A stretch of 57,870 nucleotides of DNA from an uncultured Eubacteriales bacterium. GTDB lineage: Bacteria; Bacillota; Clostridia; TANB77; CAG-508. This document shows positions 44,819 to 52,276 of this stretch, piece by piece (positions within the stretch are counted from its first letter, which is position 1; each line of letters opens with the position of its first letter). A model generated the notes under the pieces. The model was not told the DNA's origin. It worked only from the letters and a program-made list of their open reading frames with translations, and ran no database searches. The position numbers and the translations under genes are program-made. The stretch covers positions 1 through 57,870 of the forward strand of contig CASEOS010000009.1 in the NCBI GenBank assembly GCA_949289635.1, written 5' to 3'.

Positions 44819-45097
44819 GTGTTGGAAATTATTGATACATCATTAGATACTAAAATGTTTATAACTTCTTATGGAGTTTTTTACGAAGGTCAAGTGTTGT
44901 ATCGTTATTTATGGTGTAATGGTAAATTGTATTATGAAGATGAGGTAATTTTACAAAAATTTATTTTTCATTATAAGACAGGTAGTCCTAGGTTATATTG
45001 TAAAATTTTTTTAAAAGATAGTACAAAAAGAACTAGAAATTATTATACTATAAATAGTGATCAATTAGGATTGTTGTATAAAATTAGAAAGTTTTAA
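44819..45097 (+). CDS. Hypothetical prophage protein, 92 aa
   Basis: The protein is Tyr-rich, basic and soluble (YGVFYEGQVLYRYLWCNGKLYYED) with no recognised family. The start is uncertain: GTG 44819 and TTG 44822 overlap the AGGGGGTG site, while ATG 44852 lacks one. The gene has its own promoter next to 0A-box-like sites and is the last gene before the right attachment repeat. It might be a repressor or lysogeny regulator by place, unproven. Confidence 0.5.
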   Translation: MLEIIDTSLDTKMFITSYGVFYEGQVLYRYLWCNGKLYYEDEVILQKFIFHYKTGSPRLYCKIFLKDSTKRTRNYYTINSDQLGLLYKIRKF

Positions 45098-45105
45098 AAA
45101 TTTTA

Positions 45106-45134
45106 TTGACTTTTAAATTTTTATATGATATTAA
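45106..45134 (+). promoter_or_regulatory. Promoter reading towards the right prophage end
   Basis: TTGACT (45106-45111) and TATTAA (45129-45134) are spaced by 17 bases. No gene follows in the integrated form. In the circular phage it would read across the attachment site towards the gene V-like and coat genes. Confidence 0.45.
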
Positions 45135-45213
45135 ATAGACATATAAGTAATTTAATTATTTTTATAAATCTAATAGGGGAAGGATATATCTTCTTAATTA
45201 TTATAAACATAAA

Positions 45214-45242
45214 ACATTGCACAAAATAAAAGTTTTGTGCAA
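45214..45242. repeat. Attachment-core repeat, copy 3, with full recombinase-site palindrome (right prophage boundary)
   Basis: acattgcacaaaat (45214-45227) continues as a perfect 10-bp inverted repeat: ttgcacaaaa (45217-45226), a 6-base spacer, then ttttgtgcaa (45233-45242). Two inverted arms around a 6-bp centre is the standard core for Xer-type tyrosine recombinases. The sequence itself is not the Firmicute dif. Confidence 0.7.
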
Positions 45243-46252
45243 AAAGAGATAGGGGCATAATATAAAACAGCCATAAACCTCTACTTCTACTATTTCAAGG
45301 CTTTTGACTGCTTTATAGCTATTAATATTCTATTATATATCTTTATTTTTTATTTATATCTATATTATTATAATCTTTTGTATTGCTTATTATATCAATG
45401 TTTATATAACTTATTAAAATCAATTTTAAGTCATTTTTTTATTTTACTTATATAATTTGTTATTTAATTTATTTTTAATCTGTTATTTTAATTTGTATCT
45501 ATAAAATTTTTTTCATTATATCAATTATTACTTTATAATATGAAAAATTTTTCAAAAATCTCCAAAGTGCCTATTTCTCTATATTCGCCTTATTTTACAG
45601 ACAACAAACTATATACCTAAAAAATAAAAACGGCTTAAAATTGATTCTCGTGCGTCGCTTTTTTGACACTTTTTTTGCATATTTATATATGATAGTAGTT
45701 TCTGCAAAAAAATCTACTTTTTAATGCTAATTTTCTAAAATCAATATTTAACCCTAAAATTTTAAACAAGTAATTTATCAATCTAAAAATAAAAATGGCT
45801 TAAAATCGATTTTAGAAGGTCATTATTTTGTATAATTTTAGTTTGTAATACAGTTATTGCAATTATTATAGAACTCATTGGATTATAGTATAAAATGCAA
45901 ATATTATATTAATTAGAATATATAAATCTGCAAACGAAATTCATTAAAATCAAAATTTATATAATAAATGATTAATTTTACATTTCAATAATTAAAATTG
46001 CTTAAAAACGATTTTGAACTTAATGAAACAATAATTTAATTAAAACATTATATAAAAAATCACTAAATAACAAATGTTCGTTTTTTAGTATTACAATGTT
46101 TGCATTACAAAATTATAATTTTTAAAATTCTAAATATTTATAAATTATAATTTTAAAAATTTCTATAAATTATTTTTAAATCTTATTTTAAAATTTATTT
46201 TTTATATTAAAAAATTTTTTATTTATAAAAGTTATTATTAGTCTAACAGAAG
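45243..46252. other. Long noncoding AT-rich region with short dispersed repeats
   Basis: No frame with a credible start and ribosome binding site was found. The motif GGCTTAAAATTGATTTT recurs three times forward (near 45631-45646, 45797-45813 and 46009-46024) and once inverted (near 45417-45433). Further inward the DNA is nearly pure A/T. It could be an iteron-like replication or partition site, or recombinase accessory sites. It separates the prophage from the recombinase operon. Confidence 0.5.
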
Positions 46253-46264
46253 ATTGCACAAAAT
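46253..46264 (+). repeat. Attachment-core repeat, copy 4
   Basis: attgcacaaaat again, without a matching inverted arm, 84 bases from the 3' end of the recombinase operon. It may be a second attachment site of the island or a relic. Confidence 0.45.
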
Positions 46265-46347
46265 TTTTTTTAATATATTTTCATAATTTTATATATTAAA
46301 AAATGTGCTATCCCCCCTACTCTACTGTTTTTTTTATAGATTTAAAA

Positions 46348-46683
46348 TCAAACAACATTAAATTTCTTATCTTTCGGAATAATATCAATTATATTATCAC
46401 TTTTTCTAATTTGATTAACCAATGTTGAATTATTATTTGAATTATCTGCTTTTCCATATACTTGTTCTGCTTGAATTGCTAATACTTGTTCGTATGTATA
46501 TTTAGTCATTGCTAATTTCTCTTGTCTTTCATCATTTGATGTATCATTGCTATTTAGCATAAATTCTAAATTATAGCTATATAATTCAAGTGATCTTAAA
46601 ATTATATCTACTTGTCCGTTTAATAATGTTAATTCTACAGGTTTAATATTTTCTGAATTAAACTCATTATTTTGTCCATTCAT
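46348..46683 (-). CDS. Hypothetical 111-residue protein in the recombinase operon
   Basis: The product is an acidic, soluble, Asn-rich helical protein (VELTLLNGQVDIILRSLELYSYNLEF) with an AAGGAGG site. It follows the second recombinase by 14 bases. Two tyrosine recombinases plus a small third protein recalls the tnpA-tnpB-tnpC layout of Tn554-like elements, though no similarity is claimed. It may assist recombination. Confidence 0.55.
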   Translation of the reverse strand: MNGQNNEFNSENIKPVELTLLNGQVDIILRSLELYSYNLEFMLNSNDTSNDERQEKLAMTKYTYEQVLAIQAEQVYGKADNSNNNSTLVNQIRKSDNIIDIIPKDKKFNVV

Positions 46684-46697
46684 TAAAAATCCTCCTT

Positions 46698-47687
46698 TTA
46701 AGCTGCACAGAATTCTATTGCATCATTCATCATAAATGATGATAAAGAATGTGTCTGTAAAGCATTCATTACATCTTTATCATATAAATGAGTATATATC
46801 TCTGTTGTATCAATTTGCACGTGTCCAAGTAATTCTTTTATTATTTTTATATCTATTCCATTCCTATATAGTAAAGTTGCACAAGTATGACGAAGTGTAT
46901 GAATAGTATATATATCACTATTTATATTAACTTTTTTATATGCTTTTTTTATAATATTTCTTAATGCACTTTTGCTAAGTTGACCACCTTTATTACTGAT
47001 AAATAATATATTTGAATCTTTAGTATTTTTTAAAGTTATATTTTTTCTAATTTTTAAATATTTTAATATTGCATCTTTGGTACTTTGATTTAAATATCCC
47101 ATTCTTTCTTTATTTCCTTTTCCAAATATAATAAATTTATTTTCTTCAAAGTTAAAATCATCAATTTTAAGGTTTGTTAGTTCGGATCTTCGGAGACCAC
47201 AGTTAAGCAATAAATGCAGAATAGCATTATCTCTTATTTCTGCTATCTTATCACTATCAGAATATAGTTTTAATAATCTTTTTGATTCTTCTAATGATAA
47301 ATAGTTAGGAAGTTTATCATACATTTTTTTCTCTCTATTTATTTTTTTAAAAGGTTGTGTAAATATATTGTGTTTAATTTTAAATAAAAAGTCGAAGAAA
47401 TTTCTTAAATGTTCAATTTTTAATATTCGAGAGCCTTGCTTATAGTGATTTTCAGCTAGGTAAAATATAAAGCTATAAATATCGCTATTTGATAAAGCTC
47501 TTATATCATTTAATTCAATATCTTCATAAGACTCATATTTTTCTTTATATTTGTAAATATTCATAAAAGTTAAAAACTGTTTTAAAGTTGTAATAATATT
47601 TGATACATATTGGTCAGACAAATTTTTAATTCCAAGTAAATAATTAGAAAATTCTTCTATTACATCTATACTTTTATTTTTTAACAT
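46698..47687 (-). CDS. Tyrosine recombinase (Xer-like), second of a pair
   Basis: The 329-residue protein has an N-terminal SAM-like core-binding domain (about 8-110) and a catalytic domain with all active residues: Arg in NCGLRRSELTNL, Lys in GKGNKER, HTLRHTCATLLY (His-x-x-Arg), LLGH, and the nucleophile Tyr in TTEIYTHL. Its start overlaps the end of the upstream recombinase by 14 bases and has its own GGGAGG site, so the two are made together and may act as a heteromer, like XerC/XerD. Confidence 0.9.
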   Translation of the reverse strand: MLKNKSIDVIEEFSNYLLGIKNLSDQYVSNIITTLKQFLTFMNIYKYKEKYESYEDIELNDIRALSNSDIYSFIFYLAENHYKQGSRILKIEHLRNFFDFLFKIKHNIFTQPFKKINREKKMYDKLPNYLSLEESKRLLKLYSDSDKIAEIRDNAILHLLLNCGLRRSELTNLKIDDFNFEENKFIIFGKGNKERMGYLNQSTKDAILKYLKIRKNITLKNTKDSNILFISNKGGQLSKSALRNIIKKAYKKVNINSDIYTIHTLRHTCATLLYRNGIDIKIIKELLGHVQIDTTEIYTHLYDKDVMNALQTHSLSSFMMNDAIEFCAA

Positions 47688-48711
47688 TATTATTTTCCTC
47701 CCTTTTTTCTAAAATACTGGAAATTGTGCAATTCTCCATTATTTCTTTCATTTTACTATTAGAAATATGCATATATACTTCTGTTGCAGATAAACTTTCG
47801 TGTCCTAAAATTTTTTTAATAACCATAATATCGGTATTGTTTTCATCATACAGTAGTGTTGCTAAAGAATGCCTTAAAGTATGTGTATGATAGCCGTTTT
47901 GCTTTTCATCAAATAATGTAGTTAATTCTTGTACGATAATTTCTTGTATATTTCTTTTAGATATTCGTTTATTTCTTTCACTAATAAATAATGCATTGTA
48001 GTCTAAATTGTTTCGAGATAGTTGAGGTCTTACTTTTAAATATTCTTTTATAGCCTCCAGAGTAGCATTATTCAGATATAACATTCTTTCTTTATTTCCT
48101 TTTCCTTTAATTTTTAAAGTCATTTCATCAAGTTTAAAATCAGTTAAATCGATATTAACTAATTCAGAAGCTCTAATACCACAATTCAAAAATATACAAG
48201 TTATAGCATAGTTTCTAATTTTAAATCTTTGATTTGAATTTATTGTTTGTGATAATAGTTTTTTACTTTCATCTAAGTTTAAATATTTAGGTTGCTTTTT
48301 ACCAATTTTTGCTGATTTTATATTTAAAGTAGGGTTATATGAAATCATATTATTATTAGATAAATATTCATAAAATCTTTTAATAGATGATAACTTTCGA
48401 TTTCTTGTTTTTGCATCATTTTCAAGTGTATATCTTAAAAAATAAATAAATTCTTCTATTGTTTGTGCATTTGTAGTACAGATATCATCTAATATAATGT
48501 CTTTTATTTGAATAAGTTTAAATTCTTCGACAGTAATTGTATTAATGTCTAAATCATCAGTAATTTTTAGTTTAATAAATCTAAAATAAGTTCTTAAATC
48601 GTAATAAGCTTCATCAACTGTTGATTGAGCATAAAATTCTATATATCTTTGATATTTTAGATAATTATTAAGGAACTCTGGATTCATATATTGGTAATCC
48701 ATAAAAGACAT
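47674..48711 (-). CDS. Tyrosine recombinase (Xer-like), first of a pair
   Basis: The 345-residue protein has a core-binding domain (about 10-125), then Arg in NCGIRASELVNI, Lys in GKGNKER, HTLRHSLATLLY, ILGHESLSATEVYMHI with the Tyr nucleophile. All catalytic residues are present. It shares clear similarity with the next gene, suggesting an old duplication. The ribosome binding site is GGGAGGT. The likely substrate is the inverted-arm site at 45217-45242, or island ends not identified. Confidence 0.9.
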   Translation of the reverse strand: MSFMDYQYMNPEFLNNYLKYQRYIEFYAQSTVDEAYYDLRTYFRFIKLKITDDLDINTITVEEFKLIQIKDIILDDICTTNAQTIEEFIYFLRYTLENDAKTRNRKLSSIKRFYEYLSNNNMISYNPTLNIKSAKIGKKQPKYLNLDESKKLLSQTINSNQRFKIRNYAITCIFLNCGIRASELVNIDLTDFKLDEMTLKIKGKGNKERMLYLNNATLEAIKEYLKVRPQLSRNNLDYNALFISERNKRISKRNIQEIIVQELTTLFDEKQNGYHTHTLRHSLATLLYDENNTDIMVIKKILGHESLSATEVYMHISNSKMKEIMENCTISSILEKREENNNVKK

Positions 48712-48831
48712 ATATACTACCTCCCTACCCTTTTAGAATAATTTTTCTAAATTGTATAAATATTTTTATATAAAAACAAAGGTGTGATTTTTCTATTTTT
48801 TTTAAATCACACCCTTGAAAAAATAATAGAT

Positions 48832-49230
48832 TTATGTATATACAAACTGTTGTTTTATATTATATTTTTCCAATATATTTACTGCCTCTTTCTTTATAGT
48901 TCTTGCAGAGTATATTCTCATTACAGTTTCTAATTCTTTAACAATATCTTCATCAGTGAATTCTCTGTTATAATAGTTTAATAATCTATTAAAAGTAACT
49001 ATTGCATAAGATATTATTTCTTCAGTATTTACTTGATGATTTACAAAAAAATCTGCAAACATACTAATATTAACCTTGCTCAATACATATTTTTTATCAA
49101 TATTGTCCAGAATATTTTTTAATTTTTCTATATAATTAATTAAAATTTTATCTTTATACAATGTAAAATTTCTATTTACAATAATAAAATAACTAATCAT
49201 TTGTTTTGTAGAATATTCTAAATTAATCAT
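48832..49230 (-). CDS. Hypothetical helical protein, 132 aa
   Basis: The family is not recognised. The sequence is helical and rich in Ile/Tyr/Asn/Lys (KLKNILDNIDKKYVLSKVNI). It has an AGGAGG site and lies 40 bases downstream of the MazF-like gene, in the same direction. It could be an unusual antitoxin by position. A short terminator-like hairpin is not evident. Confidence 0.55.
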   Translation of the reverse strand: MINLEYSTKQMISYFIIVNRNFTLYKDKILINYIEKLKNILDNIDKKYVLSKVNISMFADFFVNHQVNTEEIISYAIVTFNRLLNYYNREFTDEDIVKELETVMRIYSARTIKKEAVNILEKYNIKQQFVYT

Positions 49231-49270
49231 ATTTTCCTCCTATAAAAAACAAAGTCCTATTATGGACTTG

Positions 49271-49627
49271 TCAAAATTCTATTATTCCTAAAGCTATCTG
49301 TATTTTGTTATCAATAATTTGCATAGCTTTTTTATCTAAATTACCAATTTTCTTTCCTAATCTTTTTTTATCTATTACTCTAATTTGTTCTGCTAAAATT
49401 GTTGAATCACACTTTATTTTGCTTGATTTATTTATATTAAAATGTGTAGGTAATCTATGTTTTCTATTGATTATTTTAGTTAATGGTAAAATAATTGTAG
49501 TTGGACTATATTTATTTCCTATATCATTTTGAACAATTAGGACAGGTCTATTTCCTTGTTGTTCACTACCTAATGCTCCGTCTAAATTTGCATAAAATAT
49601 ATCGCCTTTATTTATTTTTTCTTCCAA
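49271..49627 (-). CDS. MazF/PemK-type endoribonuclease toxin
   Basis: The 118-residue protein has the CcdB/PemK fold: INKGDIFYANLDGALGSEQQGNRPVLIVQND (about 4-34), the conserved RPVLIVQN, TTIILPLT, and THFNI...DSTILAEQIRVIDKKRL. It cuts mRNA at specific sequences. The start is TTG 49627, 7 bases after AGGAGG. No MazE-type AbrB or RHH antitoxin precedes it. Instead it overlaps a small membrane protein gene by 20 bases. Confidence 0.85.
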   Translation of the reverse strand: MEEKINKGDIFYANLDGALGSEQQGNRPVLIVQNDIGNKYSPTTIILPLTKIINRKHRLPTHFNINKSSKIKCDSTILAEQIRVIDKKRLGKKIGNLDKKAMQIIDNKIQIALGIIEF

Positions 49628-49811
49628 CTTTTTTCCTCCTGTTTTCGTATTCTTTTAAATATTTCATTTGTTCCTCATCTTCTAATGTTTGTTCTTCTTC
49701 TGTTTTATTCATATTTCCACCAACAATAATTAGATACGTAAAAAAAGCCAGTAATGTAAGTAGAATATAAATAATTAACATTATTATCATTGAAACTTTA
49801 TCTATTATCAT
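49608..49811 (-). CDS. Small membrane protein upstream of MazF
   Basis: The 67-residue protein has one hydrophobic helix (about 8-31) and a highly charged cytoplasmic tail (NKTEEEQTLEDEEQMKYLKE...RRKKVGRKNK). An internal ATG (49713-49715) has a GGTGG site and could yield the tail alone. Its stop lies within the mazF start region, so it may be the functional antitoxin partner. That is inference. Confidence 0.55.
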   Translation of the reverse strand: MIIDKVSMIIMLIIYILLTLLAFFTYLIIVGGNMNKTEEEQTLEDEEQMKYLKEYENRRKKVGRKNK

Positions 49812-49832
49812 TTTTTCTCCTTTTATATGTAA

Positions 49833-49865
49833 GGGTTATCTTATTTATAAAGATAACCCTTTATA
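49833..49865. terminator. Strong hairpin upstream of the MazF module
   Basis: AAGGGTTATCTT pairs with AAGATAACCCTT around a 7-base loop. It lies between the structured noncoding region and the 49811 start and would end a minus-strand RNA made from about 50.2 kb. Confidence 0.6.
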
Positions 49866-50206
49866 ATTATTTCATTATTCGTTCTCCATAATTCATTAGA
49901 TCGTGATTTGCTAAATCACTCATAGTATTTCAACTACCTGTAAACAGGCTTGCACTCAATGCGTGGGACGGTTATTAACTCGCTCGTGCTATGACTATGC
50001 AAAAGTATCTTTCTGTTAAACCTCATCGCTTATATTAGTAGCATTCTAATATTTTTTCGAGTGTAGGTTCTGCTCTCCTACAAACGAGCTACATTTAACA
50101 GTGTAATCTAATGAATGCTATTTAATTTTCAATGTTCATACAATGAGTTTTTTTTACTTCTCTACTTTAAATAGCGACTGAAAACTTATTAGCGTTATTT
50201 TATTTT
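49866..50206 (-). ncRNA. Candidate structured noncoding RNA
   Basis: This stretch is less AT-rich than its surroundings, has no open frame with a ribosome binding site, and contains several short complementary pairs (GTAGGAGAGCAGAACCTAC on the minus strand; CCTGTTTACAGG; GTGATTTAGCAAATCAC). The strong hairpin at 49833-49865 could be its terminator. It does not match tmRNA, RNase P, SRP or 6S features that I can check. Strand is inferred from the terminator. Confidence 0.45.
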
Positions 50207-50422
50207 TTAAGAAAAATTATTTTTTAGTTTATCTGCAAAATCATCAGATTTTATGAGCTTTATAGCATATTCAATCAAATAACTTCTTAAATCTTCATCA
50301 ATTTGATTATTTATAATTGAATATTTATTAATTAATGGCATAATTTTATTTACTGCTATTATTAATGAAACTTCGTCATTTTTTGCATTAGATAAAATTT
50401 CGTAAAATTTTGTATTATTCAT
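50207..50422 (-). CDS. Conjugative-transposon-type HTH protein (Tn916 ORF8-like)
   Basis: The 71-residue protein matches the HTH_16 pattern (FYEILSNAKNDEVSLIIAVNKIMPLINKYS): a short helical domain resembling sigma region 1/2 and found next to small sigma-like factors in Tn916-family elements. It follows the sigma-like gene with a 1-base gap. It likely regulates island functions with it. Confidence 0.7.
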   Translation of the reverse strand: MNNTKFYEILSNAKNDEVSLIIAVNKIMPLINKYSIINNQIDEDLRSYLIEYAIKLIKSDDFADKLKNNFS

Positions 50423-50423
50423 A

Positions 50424-50855
50424 TTATTTTCCCTCCATATATTTTTTTAGTTTTATAATTGCTTTATATTTTAACTGCCTCACTGCACTGTCCTTCATTT
50501 TTAATTCTTTAGCAATTACATTTAATGGCTTTTTATTGTAATAATGTAAAATTATAATTTGCTTTTGCTTTTCAGTTAGTTTGTCTATTGCAATTTTTAA
50601 TTCAATACTGCTTTCAAACCCTATATTATTTTGAACATTAAAAAAAGAATGGACAGAATTGCCTTTATCAGACAAAATCGTCCATTCTTCGTCAGAAATA
50701 GTTTGCTCTTTTTGATTTATATATTTTTGGTGCTTTAAAAAATCAAGCTTTCTGTTTAAAAGAGCTTTTTTCATATAGTTTATGTACCTTGCAAAAACAA
50801 TATCATTTTCAAATTCATTTGTAAAATTCTCAAGTAAATAATTTTCTTTCTTCAT
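50424..50855 (-). CDS. Sigma-70-family small factor (Tn916 ORF7-like)
   Basis: The 143-residue protein starts with a helical region-2-like segment (FARYINYMKKALLNRKLDFLKH) and ends with region 4 (LTEKQKQIIILHYYNKKPLNVIAKELKMKDSAVRQLKYKAIIKLKKY), a helix-turn-helix that reads a -35. In Tn916 the like-placed ORF7 drives excision genes. With the ORF8-like gene it supports a Tn916-type control module. The start follows GGAGA. Confidence 0.8.
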   Translation of the reverse strand: MKKENYLLENFTNEFENDIVFARYINYMKKALLNRKLDFLKHQKYINQKEQTISDEEWTILSDKGNSVHSFFNVQNNIGFESSIELKIAIDKLTEKQKQIIILHYYNKKPLNVIAKELKMKDSAVRQLKYKAIIKLKKYMEGK

Positions 50856-51165
50856 TTCTTATTCTCCAATCTTTTAAAATTGGACAAATGCCTAAAGTTA
50901 AAGAAAACTATTAACTATTAAATTATAATTTTCCTATTTTATTAACTATATTCCATTTTAAATCCCTCCTAATAAAAATAGTCCGTAAAATTAAGCAAAT
51001 ATTCTTGTTTCACAACTTCTTCTGTAGTCTATTAATTTTCTGTTGTGTGTCAATAGATTTCCTTAATCTTACAGACTTCTGTCCTGCGTAGATAATATAA
51101 CGATTTGACTTGGTTGTCATAAAATCAGCCAAAATCGGAACAAATCGGAAAAAATAGGAATATTT
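50856..51165 (-). promoter_or_regulatory. Noncoding leader of the sigma-like gene, with a 4-codon mini-ORF
   Basis: On the minus strand a perfect TAGGAGGG ribosome binding site (50964-50970) precedes ATG GAA TAT AGT TAA (50942-50956), only Met-Glu-Tyr-Ser. Upstream, complementary pieces (AGTCTATTAAT and TTGACACACAACAGAA; CAGAAGTCTG) suggest a folded leader. On the plus strand AAATCGGAA is directly repeated at 51132 and 51142. No gene was found in this gap. Confidence 0.4.
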
Positions 51166-51172
51166 TGTCGAA
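51166..51172 (+). promoter_or_regulatory. Spo0A-box-like site upstream of the Spo0A-like gene
   Basis: TGTCGAA, 44 bases upstream of the -35 element of the Spo0A-like gene. It could serve autoregulation, or control by host Spo0A. Confidence 0.4.
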
Positions 51173-51215
51173 TATTGAAAGACTTTTGTTCTGTATTTTA
51201 TAGTCTATTAGAGCA

Positions 51216-51244
51216 TTGTTTTTATTGTCATTTTATGGTAAAAT
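51216..51244 (+). promoter_or_regulatory. Promoter of the Spo0A-like gene
   Basis: TTGTTT (51216-51221) and TAAAAT (51239-51244) are spaced by 17 bases, with a TGG extension. Confidence 0.6.
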
Positions 51245-51275
51245 GAGTACAAATTCATTATTAGGGGGCTTTATT

Positions 51276-52034
51276 ATGAATGTTAAAGTAATAATTGCCA
51301 ACAATAATGATATTTTATACAGCAATTTATCTAACCTTGTATTGCAACACGAATCAAAAATCGAAATAATAAAAGTACCACTTGATAAATTATATTCTGT
51401 GATTTATCGAATAAAACCAAAGGATAATTTAATAATTATAGACTCAATTACATCTATTTCTTTTTGTAGTAATATAATTAGAAATGCAATCAATCGAATA
51501 GGTAATGAAAAAAATATCATTATTTTGGTACTTGATTCTGAAAGGCTAGTAAATGTTGTAAATCAAGAGAAAACACAAACTTTTTTCAAAAAGAATAATA
51601 GCACCATTATCTCAATATTAGATATTATTAATATTGTTTCTGAAGCAATGAAAGAAACATTTGAATTAGAAAAAGAAGTTGATAATATACTATGGGGATT
51701 AGGTTTTACATCGTATTTTAAAGGAGCAACTTATTTAAAAGATGCTATATTAATGGTATATAATGATAAAGAATTACTTAAAGATGTAAATTTTCTTGTT
51801 GAAAAAATAGCAGAAAAAAATAATGCATATAATCAAAGTGTTGTGCGTTCAGTTATGGACAAAACATTAAATAGTGTATTAGATTTAATTGATAATTCTG
51901 TTATTTACAATATTTTTGGTGATTTTTATGATGGTAGAAAAATAAGTTTAAAGTATTTCATTGATTTATGCATTCACTATTTAAATGAAAAAAATTATTG
52001 CTGTTTAAATGAAAAAAGAACTACACATTCGTAG
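51276..52034 (+). CDS. Spo0A-like transcription regulator with a degenerate receiver
   Basis: The 252-residue protein has a receiver-like N-terminus (about 1-115). The acidic pair that binds Mg is replaced (VKVIIANNND instead of the usual DD), though an Asp follows in IIIDS at the phospho-acceptor strand. The C-terminal part (about 145-240) matches the Spo0A effector domain: LGFTSYFKGATYLKDAILMVYND, then NAYNQSVVRSVMDKTLNSVL at the recognition helix (canonical NTTASRVERAIRHAIEVAW). It therefore could bind 0A boxes without phosphorylation. ATG 51276 follows AGGGGGC. It stands in an accessory island, not in the spoIVB-spo0A chromosomal setting. Confidence 0.82.
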   Translation: MNVKVIIANNNDILYSNLSNLVLQHESKIEIIKVPLDKLYSVIYRIKPKDNLIIIDSITSISFCSNIIRNAINRIGNEKNIIILVLDSERLVNVVNQEKTQTFFKKNNSTIISILDIINIVSEAMKETFELEKEVDNILWGLGFTSYFKGATYLKDAILMVYNDKELLKDVNFLVEKIAEKNNAYNQSVVRSVMDKTLNSVLDLIDNSVIYNIFGDFYDGRKISLKYFIDLCIHYLNEKNYCCLNEKRTTHS

Positions 52035-52047
52035 TTCCAAGTCTATA

Positions 52048-52085
52048 TGCTAATCGAATTTAAACGGTTAGCATTTTCTTTTTTA
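52048..52085 (+). terminator. Terminator after the Spo0A-like gene
   Basis: TGCTAATCG (52048-52056) pairs with CGGTTAGCA (52065-52073) with one G-U, followed by TTTTCTTTTTT. Confidence 0.75.
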
Positions 52086-52087
52086 AA

Positions 52088-52123
52088 TACTAATAGCAAG
52101 TATCTTATTACTTGCTATTAGTA
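52088..52123. repeat. Perfect 15-bp inverted repeat
   Basis: TACTAATAGCAAGTA (52088-52102) is perfectly inverted at 52109-52123 around 6 bases. There is no T-run on the plus strand. On the minus strand it may end the 53074-52277 transcript. Between it and 52276 the minus strand can also pair GGTATAACT with AGTTATATC. No gene is visible here. Confidence 0.5.
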
Positions 52124-52276
52124 GTGATATAACTGTCAACACCTTGTTCCTCTGCCTAGTTATACCATCTCGTGATTAAAAGTTTTTTTGGATTCATTCT
52201 AAAAATAGTTTCGTCCTTACTTAACCACTCAATCTATAACAATAGTAAATATCATTACTTATATTACTATTATTAT

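Larger units (their letters stand above)
39348..45227 (+). mobile_element. Inovirus (filamentous phage) prophage
   Basis: This 5.88-kb unit has 14-bp direct repeats at both ends and 13 mostly small, closely packed genes. The circularised order is Rep, ssDNA-binding-like, small membrane, two major coats, pIII-like, pVI-like, pI/Zot, small membrane, hairpin-rich intergenic region: the Ff gene order. No integrase lies inside the repeats, and no pIV secretin is present, which fits a monoderm host. Two minor genes (44309-44707 and 44819-45097) are divergently placed like accessory genes. Two structural genes require frameshifts to be read. Whether it is still active is therefore open. Confidence 0.88.

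Noticed and set aside
45217..45242. Host dif site used through XerC/XerD
   Set aside because: The inverted arms are ttgcacaaaa, unlike the Firmicute dif consensus I know, and two dedicated recombinases lie nearby.
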